From Actinophytocola sp963825445 (GTDB taxonomy: Bacteria; Actinomycetota; Actinomycetes; Mycobacteriales; Pseudonocardiaceae): a stretch of 64,000 nt of DNA. The stretch covers positions 186,001 to 250,000 of the forward strand of contig CAWGTM010000002.1 of NCBI GenBank assembly GCA_963825445.1, given 5' to 3'. Shown one piece after another: positions 8,570 through 16,501 of this stretch. The translations under genes were made by a program, and so were the position numbers. Below the pieces are notes generated by a model, which was not told the DNA's origin, ran no database searches, and saw only the letters and a list, made by a program, of their open reading frames with translations. Each line of letters opens with the position of its first letter. The first letter of the stretch is position 1.

Positions 8570-8734
8570 AGAGGCCGCGCAAGTAGGGTCGGTGGATGCC
8601 CGTCGTGATCGAGGTGGTTCCTGGCGGTGCCGCGCGGGCTTCGGCATACCGGGTCGTACTTCGATGCCTGCGCGGTGCCGCCAGGGGCCGCCTCGGCGCG
8701 GCGGGCTCCGCCATGCCCTACTTGCGGGGCCTCT
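8570..8734. repeat. Nested-hairpin dispersed repeat, copy R2 (165 bp)
   Basis: The outer arms AGAGGCCGCGCAAGTAGGG (8570-8588) and CCCTACTTGCGGGGCCTCT (8716-8734) pair at 18 of 19 positions, and the inner hairpin matches R1. R2 lies between the end of the polyprenyl synthase gene (8783) and the start of the TauE gene (about 8564), both on the minus strand. It could end transcription of the former; it directly abuts the probable start of the latter. Confidence 0.9.
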
Positions 8735-8782
8735 AGCTTCAGTCGGCGGGGGCATGCCGGCATCGTCGCACGTGGTGGGGCC

Positions 8783-9748
8783 TCAGGCGGTCCGATAGCG
8801 CACGAAGTCACACAACCCGGTCAGCGCCGCGCGGGCGGGGATCGGGGGCAGTTCGGCCAGCTCGTCGGCGGCCATCGACGCGTACCGGCACACGTCCTCC
8901 TTGGCCGCCGCGAGGCCCGGCGAGCGCCGCAGCAACGCGAGCGCCTCGGCGTGCTCGTCCGGGTCGGTCACCGGGCCGGCCGCCACGAGTTCCCGCAGCC
9001 GGTGGGCGTCGGCGTCGGCCAGCGCGTGGAGCATCGGCACCGTGACCACGCCTTCGCGCAGGTCCGTGCCGGGGGTCTTGCCCGACTCGGTGCCCGGCGT
9101 GCAGATGTCGATCACGTCGTCGGAGATCTGGAACGCGATGCCGAGCTTCTCGCCGTAGCGGGCGAGTGCCGCGCACACGTCCTCTTCGGCACCCGCGACC
9201 CGGGCCCCCAGCTCCACGGCCATGGCGATCAGCGCGGCGGACTTGTCGGCCATCACGGCGATGCAGTGCGCCATCGGGTCGGCCGTCCTCGGCGCGCGAA
9301 CCGTCTCCAGCAACTGCCCGCGGACCAGCCGGGCGAGCGTTGCCGCCTGCAGACGCAGCGGCGCGAGCCCCAGCCCCGCACCGAGTTCGGCGGCGCGGGC
9401 CAGCAGCAGGTCACCGAGCAGCACGGCGATGTTGTTGCCCCACAACGCGTTCGCCGAGGCGACGCCGTGGCGCGCGGGCGCTTCGTCCATGACGTCGTCG
9501 TGGTAGAGCGTGGCCACGTGCACCAGCTCGGTCACCACGGCCGCGTCGATCACCGCCGGGTCGTGCGGATCGCCGAACTGCGCGCCCAGCAGCGTGAGCC
9601 TCGGTCGGACCCGTTTGCCGCCGGCCTCGATCAGGTGGACGGCGCCGGTGGTCACGAACTGGTTCTCGGCGTCGGCCAGTACCTTCCGCAGCCGTTCCTC
9701 TACTTCGGACAGTTGGTCGGTCAGCTCGACTTCGAGAGTGCTCCCCAT
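8783..9748 (-). CDS. Trans-polyprenyl diphosphate synthase
   Basis: This 321-residue prenyltransferase of the GrcC/IspB type elongates FPP or GPP with IPP to make the side chain of menaquinone or a related polyprenyl diphosphate. The first aspartate-rich motif is DDVMD (residues 84-88, within LYHDDVMDEAPARHG); the second is DDVID within FQISDDVIDICTPG. The KRVRP segment that binds diphosphate is present. No menaquinone genes are adjacent in this window. Chain length cannot be assigned from sequence alone. Confidence 0.9.
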   Translation of the reverse strand: MGSTLEVELTDQLSEVEERLRKVLADAENQFVTTGAVHLIEAGGKRVRPRLTLLGAQFGDPHDPAVIDAAVVTELVHVATLYHDDVMDEAPARHGVASANALWGNNIAVLLGDLLLARAAELGAGLGLAPLRLQAATLARLVRGQLLETVRAPRTADPMAHCIAVMADKSAALIAMAVELGARVAGAEEDVCAALARYGEKLGIAFQISDDVIDICTPGTESGKTPGTDLREGVVTVPMLHALADADAHRLRELVAAGPVTDPDEHAEALALLRRSPGLAAAKEDVCRYASMAADELAELPPIPARAALTGLCDFVRYRTA

Positions 9749-9805
9749 GGATCGAGCGTCTCGCGGAGGACCCCCGCCGCGGCTCCCCCACGAGTCCGGT
9801 TGGCC

Positions 9806-11215
9806 TCACTCTCGAGAGGGAACCGAGTCCAGCACCTTCTCGAGCCAGCCGAAAGGTCCGTCGGCCGGCCGGTCGGGGCACTTGCGATAACCGGCCCGAC
9901 GAAACAGCGCGAGCGACGCGGCGTTGTCCCGGTGCACGTTGGCGAAGACCGTGACCCCACCGCCCAACGTGGCCTCGCCCGCCGCAAGGATCAGTGCGGC
10001 GAGACCGCGGCCCCGGTGCGACGGTGCGACGGTGACGCTGACCTCCCACTCGGTCCCGGTCGCCCGGTCGAAGCGGACCGTGCCCACCGGTCGGTTCTCC
10101 TGCTCAGCCACCAGCAGCCGCCGGTCGGGGTCCGCGAGCACGCGGGCGAGCCAGGCACGGTGCTCGGCCGGTTCGACCGCGTCGCCGCGCGACCACGCCC
10201 TGGTCTGCTCGTCGTTGCGCCAGGCGAGAAGCAGGTGGGCATCGGCCTCGGTGGCCGCGCGCACGACGGGCGCGGGCTCGAGGACGTCGACGATCCGTCC
10301 GGCGCCCCGACCGTCGACCGCAGCCCTCGCGGCGGCACCCAGCGCGTTGCGCCTGTCCGGGTCGAGCAGCAGGTCGCGCAGAACGTCGGCCGCGCCGTCG
10401 AGGTCGGCCGGGGTACCCAGGCCGACCACCAGACCGGCACGCACGGCGGCCGCGTAACCGGTCGCCTGGTTGTCGGCGACCTGGACGAGCGCGGTCGGCA
10501 CACCGACGCAGCACAACTCCAACAGCGTCACCCCGGCCGCGCTGACCACCAGGTCGGCTTCCGCGAACAACGCCGGCAGGCCGGTGACGGGGCCCTGCAC
10601 GGCGAAGTGCTGGCCCGGCGCCGCGGCGGGCACGGGAACCTCTGTCGCGGTGATCGCCAGAACGGTCATCGGTAGACCCGTGTCCCGCAGTGCGGCCAGC
10701 GCCGCACCCACCGCCGCACCGACCGCGCCACCACCCATGACGACCACCACCCTCGGTGGTGTGCCGCCGACGAGCCCGCGGGCATTCCGGGCGACGCGCA
10801 CCTCGGCCCGCAGCGGGGCGTAGCGAGGCCCACGCAGCACGACTCCCGAGCCGTCGTCCGGGCGCTCACCAGGTGCCAGGTTCGCGTCAATCACCACGTC
10901 GGCCACCCGGCGCCCGAACCGGCCGTCCTCCAGGGAGGCGAGGGTGGCCACGGCGCGGACCGCCGGCAGCTCGCCGAGCCCGTAGTGGTCGACCAACACC
11001 GTGTCGGCGCCGACCTCCACGGCCAAGGCGGCGAGGTCGGTGGCCGGCGGCAGGACGGTCAGGTCGAGGTGGTCGGTGAGCCAGCCGGCGGTCTCGCCGG
11101 ACAGCATCACCCGCCAGCCCCGGGTGAGCGCCTCCTCGGCCAGCGCGACACAACGGGCAAGGTGTCCGACCCCGATCCCCGGGCCGGCGTCCGCCCGCAG
11201 CAGCAGGAGCGTCAT
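9806..11215 (-). CDS. PseG-PseH fusion: UDP-sugar hydrolase plus GNAT acetyltransferase
   Basis: This 469-residue two-domain protein joins consecutive pseudaminic acid steps. Residues 1-330 are a GT-B-like PseG nucleotide-sugar hydrolase: 'RADAGPGIGVGHLARC' with the catalytic-type GxGHxxR/C turn, and 'VVSAAGVTLLELCCVGVP' in the UDP-binding half. Residues 330-469 are a GNAT domain ('TVAPSHRGRGLAALIL' acetyl-CoA loop) matching PseH, which N-acetylates the 4-amino sugar before PseG removes UDP. Its ATG overlaps the pseF stop (11212-11215). In Campylobacter and Helicobacter these are separate genes. Confidence 0.85.
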   Translation of the reverse strand: MTLLLLRADAGPGIGVGHLARCVALAEEALTRGWRVMLSGETAGWLTDHLDLTVLPPATDLAALAVEVGADTVLVDHYGLGELPAVRAVATLASLEDGRFGRRVADVVIDANLAPGERPDDGSGVVLRGPRYAPLRAEVRVARNARGLVGGTPPRVVVVMGGGAVGAAVGAALAALRDTGLPMTVLAITATEVPVPAAAPGQHFAVQGPVTGLPALFAEADLVVSAAGVTLLELCCVGVPTALVQVADNQATGYAAAVRAGLVVGLGTPADLDGAADVLRDLLLDPDRRNALGAAARAAVDGRGAGRIVDVLEPAPVVRAATEADAHLLLAWRNDEQTRAWSRGDAVEPAEHRAWLARVLADPDRRLLVAEQENRPVGTVRFDRATGTEWEVSVTVAPSHRGRGLAALILAAGEATLGGGVTVFANVHRDNAASLALFRRAGYRKCPDRPADGPFGWLEKVLDSVPSRE

Positions 11216-11949
11216 GGGGTGGGCATCGGGTTCTGCTTGGTCTCGGCGTTCAGCGCGACCAGGTCGGGCCGGGCACGCAGCAGCGCGACCACGTCGCGCC
11301 AGTTCGGGACCGCGTCGCCGAGCTCGGCGACCATCCCGTCGAGCAACGCCGCGTCCTGCTCCGTGTCCAGGGTGACCCGAAGGTCGGAGTTGTCCTCCCC
11401 GACCACGACACCGGCGCAGTGGTAGATGTCGGGTTGCGTGTAGATGTTCGACGTGACGTGCTCGCGGTGACCGCCGGTCGCCGTGCGGTGCTGCTCGGCA
11501 AGCACGTCCCGGCGGACCAGCTCGGCGTCGAAGCCCCGCGGGAACCGGCGCACCACGATGTTGCTCACGTACTGCAGGTCGGGATCACCCCGCCAGAGCC
11601 CGACCACCTGACCGATGACCGCCGGGTCGTGCAACGGGCAGTCCGCCGTGAGCCGCACTATCGCGTCGCAGGGGTGCTCTCGCGCGGCCAGCTCGTACCG
11701 GGCCAACACGTCGTCGAGCGGTCCGCGGACCACCACCGCGCCACACCTGGCCGCCTCCTCGGCGACCGGGTCGTCGTCGGACGAGTCGGACGTCGCGACG
11801 ATGACCGTACTGAGGCTCGGGACGGTCGCCGCAGCCCGAATCACCCAGCTCAACATGCTGCGGCCGCCCAGCGGCCGCAGCACCTTGCCAGGAAGCCGGG
11901 TGGATGACAACCGTGCCTGGATGACCGCGTTGACTCGCACGGGTGCCAT
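11212..11949 (-). CDS. pseF: PseF-like CMP-pseudaminic acid synthetase / SpsF-type cytidylyltransferase
   Basis: This 245-residue nucleotidyltransferase has the N-terminal 'IQARLSSTRLPGKVLRPLGG' signature of CMP-nonulosonate synthetases and SpsF proteins. It would activate pseudaminic acid with CTP. 'RLTADCPLHDP' supplies the metal-binding Asp. It is divergent from pseB with 42 bp between starts and forms an operon with the PseG-PseH fusion. On sequence alone it could be a generic SpsF; the assignment as PseF rests on the surrounding pathway. Confidence 0.8.
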   Translation of the reverse strand: MAPVRVNAVIQARLSSTRLPGKVLRPLGGRSMLSWVIRAAATVPSLSTVIVATSDSSDDDPVAEEAARCGAVVVRGPLDDVLARYELAAREHPCDAIVRLTADCPLHDPAVIGQVVGLWRGDPDLQYVSNIVVRRFPRGFDAELVRRDVLAEQHRTATGGHREHVTSNIYTQPDIYHCAGVVVGEDNSDLRVTLDTEQDAALLDGMVAELGDAVPNWRDVVALLRARPDLVALNAETKQNPMPTP

Positions 11950-11991
11950 GATGGCGCACTGGTAATGGACCAGGACCGCGGAGGTAACAAC

Positions 11992-12975
11992 ATGGCGTTG
12001 CTCGATGGGGCGAGCATCCTGCTGACGGGCGGGACCGGCTCCTTCGGAAAGGCGTTCATCGCCTACGCCCTGGCCAACCTCAACCCGCGCCGGCTCGTCA
12101 TCCTGTCCCGCGATGAGCTCAAGCAGTACGAGGCGCGACAGCTGTTCGGCGACGACTCACGGCTGCGCTGGTTCATCGGCGACGTGCGGGACCGGCGGCG
12201 GATCGAGCGCGCGATGCACGACGTGGACTACGTGGTGCACGCCGCGGCGCTCAAGCAGGTGGACACGGCCGAGTACAACCCGTTCGAGTTCGTGCAGACC
12301 AACGTCACCGGCTCGCAGAACGTGATCGAGGCGGCCATCGACTGCGGCGTGCAGAAGGTCGTCGCGCTGTCCACGGACAAGGCCTCGAGCCCGATCAACC
12401 TCTACGGCGCCACCAAGCTGTGCGCGGACCGGCTGTTCATCAGCGGCAACCACTACGCGGCCGGACACCCGACCCGGTTCTCGGTGGTGCGCTACGGAAA
12501 CGTGATGGGCTCGCGCGGCAGCGTCATCCCGTTCTTCAAGTCGCTGGCCGAACGGGGTGAGGCGCTGCCGATCACCGACCTGCGGATGACCCGGTTCTGG
12601 ATCACGCTGCCGCAGGCGGTCGAGTTCGTGGTCAACTCGTTCGACCAGATGCACGGCGGCGAGTTGTACGTGCCGCGGATCCCGAGCATGCGGCTGGTGG
12701 ACCTGGCCAAGGCCATCGCTCCGTCGAGCCCCATGAAGGAGGTCGGCATCCGACCGGGCGAGAAGTTGCACGAGGAGATGATCGCGCCGGACGACTCGCG
12801 GCGAACGCTGCTGCTCGACGACCGGTACGTGGTGATGCCGCACATCGCGGGCTGGGGCTACGAACCGCCCGCATCGGGCAAGCCGGTGCCGGAGGGATTC
12901 GCGTACCGGTCCGACACCAACGACCTGTGGCTGTCCGACGACGAGCTGCGTTCCCTGGTCGAACAGTATGGGTGA
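11992..12975 (+). CDS. pseB: PseB, UDP-GlcNAc 4,6-dehydratase (inverting)
   Basis: This 327-residue extended SDR catalyses the first step of pseudaminic acid synthesis, 4,6-dehydration with C5 inversion of UDP-GlcNAc. The NAD-binding GGTGSFG is at residues 13-19, STDK at 127-130, and the active site Tyr138-x3-Lys142 in NLYGATK. The ATG at 11992 was chosen because GGAGG (11980-11984) stands 7 nt upstream; an in-frame ATG at 11965 is less well placed. The gene overlaps pseC by 8 bp. Confidence 0.92.
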   Translation: MALLDGASILLTGGTGSFGKAFIAYALANLNPRRLVILSRDELKQYEARQLFGDDSRLRWFIGDVRDRRRIERAMHDVDYVVHAAALKQVDTAEYNPFEFVQTNVTGSQNVIEAAIDCGVQKVVALSTDKASSPINLYGATKLCADRLFISGNHYAAGHPTRFSVVRYGNVMGSRGSVIPFFKSLAERGEALPITDLRMTRFWITLPQAVEFVVNSFDQMHGGELYVPRIPSMRLVDLAKAIAPSSPMKEVGIRPGEKLHEEMIAPDDSRRTLLLDDRYVVMPHIAGWGYEPPASGKPVPEGFAYRSDTNDLWLSDDELRSLVEQYG

Positions 12976-14107
12976 CCTGCTGCCCTACGGTCGTCAGTCA
13001 ATCGTCGAGGAGGACATCGCCGCGGTCGCCGCGGTGCTGCGTGGCGACTGGCTGACCACGGGTCCCTTCGTGGAGCAGTTCGAAGCCGACCTGGCCGCGG
13101 TGACCGGCGGGGTGCCGACCGTGTCCGTGACGTCGGGGACGGCCGCACTGCACGTGGCGTACGCGGCGACCGGTATCGGGCCGGGCGACGAGGTGGTGTG
13201 CGCACCGATGACGTTCGTCGCGACGGCGGCGACCGCGGTGCTGCAGGGCGCCACGGTGGTGTTCGCCGACGTGGCGCCGGACACCGGGAACGTGCTGGTC
13301 GACGCCGTGCGGTCGGCGGTGTCGCCGCGGACGAAGGTCGTGGCGGCGGTCGACTTCGCGGGACACCCGGCTCCGCTGGACGAGCTGGCCGACGTCGCGC
13401 ACGGCGCGGGCGCGCTGTTGTTGGAGGATGCGGCGCACTCGATCGGTGGTTCGTGGCAGGGCCGTCAGGTCGGCTCGATTGCCGATCTGACCACGTTCTC
13501 CTTCTTTCCCACCAAGAACCTGACCACGGCCGAGGGCGGCGCCGTCGCGGTGCGCGACGCGGACCTGTTGCGGCGCGCACAGGAGTTCCGCAACCACGGG
13601 CTGGTCCGCGACCGCTCCCGCCAGCGGTTCCCCGACGAGGGCGGGTGGCACCAGGAGGTACATGAGTTCGGCCTGAACTACCGGTTGCCGGACGTGTTGT
13701 GCGCCTTGGGTTCCAGCCAGCTCTCCCGGCTGAGGTGGTTCGTCTCGCGGCGGGCCGAGCGACACGCTCGGTACAACGCCGGCCTGTCCGACCTGGACGG
13801 TGTGGCGCTCCCGGTGACGCTGCCCGGCGCGGACCCGGCGTGGCACCTGTATCCGCTGCGGGTACTCGACGGCCGCAGGCGGGCGCTGTACGAATTCCTG
13901 CGGGAACGTGGGATCGGCGTACAGGTCAACTATGTGCCGGTGTACTGGCATCCGGTGTTCGCCGACCTCGGGTACCGGCGGGGGCTGTGCCCCAACGCCG
14001 AGCAGTTCTACGCCGAGGAGCTGTCCCTGCCGTTGTTCCCGGACCTGACCGCCGCCGAGGTGGACCGCGTGATCGGCGAAGTGCGGGAGTTCTTCGGCGC
14101 GTCCTGA
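12968..14107 (+). CDS. pseC: PseC, UDP-4-keto-sugar aminotransferase
   Basis: This 379-residue DegT/DnrJ/EryC1 PLP enzyme adds the 4-amino group to the PseB product. The PLP-lysine is Lys183 in FSFFPTKNLTTAEGG, and 'SGTAALHVA' (residues 56-64) and 'LLEDAAHSIGG' are the family's cofactor-binding segments. It starts inside the end of pseB and ends 18 bp before an IS630 relic that separates it from the convergent pseI. Confidence 0.92.
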   Translation: MGDLLPYGRQSIVEEDIAAVAAVLRGDWLTTGPFVEQFEADLAAVTGGVPTVSVTSGTAALHVAYAATGIGPGDEVVCAPMTFVATAATAVLQGATVVFADVAPDTGNVLVDAVRSAVSPRTKVVAAVDFAGHPAPLDELADVAHGAGALLLEDAAHSIGGSWQGRQVGSIADLTTFSFFPTKNLTTAEGGAVAVRDADLLRRAQEFRNHGLVRDRSRQRFPDEGGWHQEVHEFGLNYRLPDVLCALGSSQLSRLRWFVSRRAERHARYNAGLSDLDGVALPVTLPGADPAWHLYPLRVLDGRRRALYEFLRERGIGVQVNYVPVYWHPVFADLGYRRGLCPNAEQFYAEELSLPLFPDLTAAEVDRVIGEVREFFGAS

Positions 14108-14124
14108 TGGATCTGTTCTCCTGG

Positions 14125-14580
14125 CTAGTGCTGGACCACAGAGGTTGGCCGGGTTGGTCAGGCAGCGTGGGTGGTGCGTTGTCCCCAGCGGTGGTGGCGT
14201 TCGCTGCGGACTCGTGCTCGCTCGAGGCGCTGGGCGGCGAGGATGTCGGGGTGGCGGGCGTTGATGTTGCGCCATCGCAGGTTAGGCGTGCAGGGCGCGG
14301 GTCGCGACGGTGTGGTTCGGGTGGTTCGAGCCGGCGACCGCGAACGTTTTCAACGGCCCGAAGTGTGCTTCGATCGGGTTGGCCCAGGAGCAGTAGGTCG
14401 GGGTGAAACAGAGTTCGACCTTGCTGCGTGTCGCCCATGCCCGGATGGTGTGGCCTTTGTGGGCCACCATCGCGCGCCGCAGCCGGATCGACGACCCGGA
14501 CTGGCGCCCGACTGATCAACACCCGAGAACGTTGAGCGGTGTGTCGCCAACCCGGCCAACGTTCATGGCCACAGCACTAG
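14125..14580. mobile_element. IS630-family relic with both terminal inverted repeats
   Basis: This degenerate element of about 450 bp is bounded by CTAG at both ends (14125-14128 and 14577-14580), as expected for IS630 insertion at TA. Imperfect inverted repeats begin TAGTGCTG and share GTTGGCCGGGTTGG. Inside is the 3' half of a transposase on the minus strand. It lies exactly between convergent pseC and pseI, and its right CTAG supplies the pseI stop codon. Confidence 0.82.
14160..14560 (-). pseudogene. IS630 transposase, truncated and frameshifted
   Basis: A readable piece (14282-14470) contains 'ELCFTPTYCSWANPIEAHF', the part of IS630 transposases with the catalytic Glu of the DDE triad, followed by 'NHPNHTVATRALHA'. 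The frame then stops at TAA, whereas homologues continue YLRWRN. An extra A at about 14283 explains this, because the next frame reads LRWRNINARHPDILAAQR. The N-terminal half with the first two catalytic Asp residues is missing. It is inactive. Confidence 0.85.
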
Positions 14581-15626
14581 ATGAGGTCCCAGGACAGCGG
14601 GGTGCCCTTCGTCGCGGCGGTACGGAACTGACGACCAAGGACCGTGGACAGGTCAGCGGGAGCGAGGCCGCCGGAGGGGCGGATCGAGCGAACGTTCTCG
14701 GCCGTCACCTCGTCGCCCGCGGCCACATCGGCCACCACGTACAGCGACCGCCGCAGCCGAAGAACCTCGCGCTCACTCTCGCGTGGTCCGATGCGAGCCG
14801 CACCCAGCGCCTGCCACGCGCGTTCCGTTTCCGTCACCAACGCGGTGAGCTCGGCCGGTTCCAGAGAGAAATCACTGTCCACGCCGCCGTCCGCGCGCGC
14901 CAGCGTCACGTGCTTCTCGATCACACACGCACCGAGAGCGACGGCGGCCACCGGCACGCCGATGCCCATCGTGTGGTCGGACAGCCCCGGGATCACGTCG
15001 AAAGCGTCAGCCAGCACGGGGATTCCGCGCAGGTTGCTGTCGGCGGGCGAGGCCGGGTAGGACGCGGTGCAGCCAAGCACGATCAACTGGTCGTTCCCGG
15101 CCGCCCGCGCGGTGGCGACCGCAGCGTGGATCTCCGCCACGTTCGCCATGCCGGTCGAGATGACCAGCGGCTTCCCGGTCCTGGCACACAGGTCGATCAG
15201 CGGCAGGTCGACGATCTCGGCCGAAGCGATCTTGTACGCCGGGGCCTCCAACGATTCCAGCAACGACACCGCGGTCGGGTCGAACGGGCTCGAGAAGACG
15301 GTCAGACCCAGCGAAGCGGCGCGTTCGAAGATCGGGGCATGCCACTCCCACGGTGTGTGAGCCTTTTCGTACAGCGAGTAAAGATTCTCGCCACCCCACA
15401 GCGCATGTTCCTCGGAGATCCGGAACGCGGGGGCGTCGACGTCGATCGTGATGGTGTCCGCGCGGTAGGTCTGCAGCTTCAACGCCTGGGCGCCCGACGC
15501 GGCCACGGCGTCGACGATGGCCAGCGCGCGGTCGAGGTCACCGTTGTGGTTGCCGGACATCTCGGCGATGACGAACGGCCGGTGTTGCGAGCCGATGGAG
15601 TGCTTGCCGATACGGACTTCACGCAT
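14577..15626 (-). CDS. pseI: PseI, pseudaminic acid synthase
   Basis: This 349-residue NeuB-family synthase condenses the 6-deoxy-AltdiNAc product of PseG with phosphoenolpyruvate. It has an N-terminal TIM-barrel ('PFVIAEMSGNHNGDLDRAL', 'KLQTYRADTITID', 'KIASAEIVDLPLI', 'GLSDHTMGIGVPVAAVALGA') and a C-terminal SAF/antifreeze-like domain from about 285. 'EMSGNHNG' and 'RADTIT' resemble PseI rather than NeuB. The TAG stop lies within the CTAG end of the IS630 relic, so the last residue or two may have been reset by the insertion. Confidence 0.92.
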   Translation of the reverse strand: MREVRIGKHSIGSQHRPFVIAEMSGNHNGDLDRALAIVDAVAASGAQALKLQTYRADTITIDVDAPAFRISEEHALWGGENLYSLYEKAHTPWEWHAPIFERAASLGLTVFSSPFDPTAVSLLESLEAPAYKIASAEIVDLPLIDLCARTGKPLVISTGMANVAEIHAAVATARAAGNDQLIVLGCTASYPASPADSNLRGIPVLADAFDVIPGLSDHTMGIGVPVAAVALGACVIEKHVTLARADGGVDSDFSLEPAELTALVTETERAWQALGAARIGPRESEREVLRLRRSLYVVADVAAGDEVTAENVRSIRPSGGLAPADLSTVLGRQFRTAATKGTPLSWDLI

Positions 15627-15648
15627 AGCCGTCAGACAACCAGAACGG

Positions 15649-15870
15649 TCACGAGGCGCGCCAAGTGGCCTCTCCGCAGGTGTCGGCCAGCATGTCTCCG
15701 AAGATCAGGAGGCAGGCCAGACATCGCGTGCCCTCGTCGGTGCAGGTGATCTTGGAGTTCGGGACGCTGTGTTCACAGAGCGCCTCACCGAACTCGCGAC
15801 CCGCTTCCTCGCTGCCGAACGCATGCACCCGGTTGTCGTACCCGGACAGCCACCACTGCACGTCGATCAT
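15649..15870 (-). CDS. Small zinc-finger-like protein of unknown function
   Basis: This 73-residue protein contains one Cys in 'ALCEHSV' and a CxxC in 'RCLACL', with 'VQWWLSGYDNRVHAF' at the start. The layout resembles short actinobacterial zinc-finger-like regulators or adaptors, but no specific family is claimed. The ATG at 15870 has GGAGG 8 nt upstream and was preferred over an ATG at 15945. It is 22 bp upstream of pseI and probably co-transcribed with it. Confidence 0.65.
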   Translation of the reverse strand: MIDVQWWLSGYDNRVHAFGSEEAGREFGEALCEHSVPNSKITCTDEGTRCLACLLIFGDMLADTCGEATWRAS

Positions 15871-15959
15871 GGCCCCGACCTCCACGCCTGCTGTGCTTTC
15901 CGCAAGCGTCCATGAGGTGCGAAGCGAACTGAACCGTTGATACATGAACTCTGGAAGGA

Positions 15960-15993
15960 AATATTCACAGTTGAAAGTTAAACTGTGAATATT
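15960..15993. promoter_or_regulatory. 13-bp perfect inverted repeat upstream of the zinc-finger/pseI genes
   Basis: AATATTCACAGTT and AACTGTGAATATT are separated by 8 nt. It lies in a strikingly AT-rich stretch in an otherwise GC-rich window, 90 bp upstream of the 15870 start and 34 bp past the end of the coiled-coil gene. The arms lack the GC content and U-run of a terminator, so an operator for a dimeric regulator is the better guess. Confidence 0.5.
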
Positions 15994-16026
15994 GGTAACG
16001 CTCGGTAGATTGGTCTACGCCACCAA

Positions 16027-16485
16027 CTACTCCGAGCGATCCTCGAGCTTGCGGAGCCGGTCCTCGTACTGCGCGACGGCCGTCAGACGTGCGCGGATCT
16101 GGCTGTGCTCGCGACGGATCTCGTCGATCAGCGAGCGGGCCTCGTCGACCTGCGGCTGGTCCGACGCCGGCACGGCGGCGATCTTCTGCCGCAGCGCCTC
16201 CAACTGGGACTCCTGCGCGGCGATCTGCGGGACGATCCGCTCCAGCTCGTTGTGCGACCAGCGCTGGATCCGCTCGACCTCGCCGAACCGGCGCTCCAGG
16301 TCGTCGATGCGCCCCGGTCGCGCGTCGTGGTCGAGGCGGTCGACCCGGCTGAAGAGCTCCGAGAGGTGGTCGAGCCGGACCGTCTCCTGGATCCGGAAGT
16401 CGATCAGTCGCTTGATCCGGTCGGATGCCATCCGGCGGGCACCGAAAATCCTGTCAACCACGGAGTTGGACCTGTTGTAGGCCAT
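16027..16485 (-). CDS. Coiled-coil protein of unknown function
   Basis: This 152-residue protein is almost entirely helical, with heptad patterns from about residue 30 to the end ('LERRFGEVERIQRWSHNELER', 'ESQLEALRQKI', 'RARLTAVAQYEDRLRKLEDR'). It has no membrane segment or enzyme motif. It follows the GT29-like gene by 16 bp in the same direction and may be co-transcribed with it. The ATG at 16485 was chosen; longer frames upstream overlap the glycosyltransferase in another frame. A scaffold or chain-length role is possible but unproven. Confidence 0.7.
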   Translation of the reverse strand: MAYNRSNSVVDRIFGARRMASDRIKRLIDFRIQETVRLDHLSELFSRVDRLDHDARPGRIDDLERRFGEVERIQRWSHNELERIVPQIAAQESQLEALRQKIAAVPASDQPQVDEARSLIDEIRREHSQIRARLTAVAQYEDRLRKLEDRSE

Positions 16486-16501
16486 GTCAACGTTCCATTT
16501 C

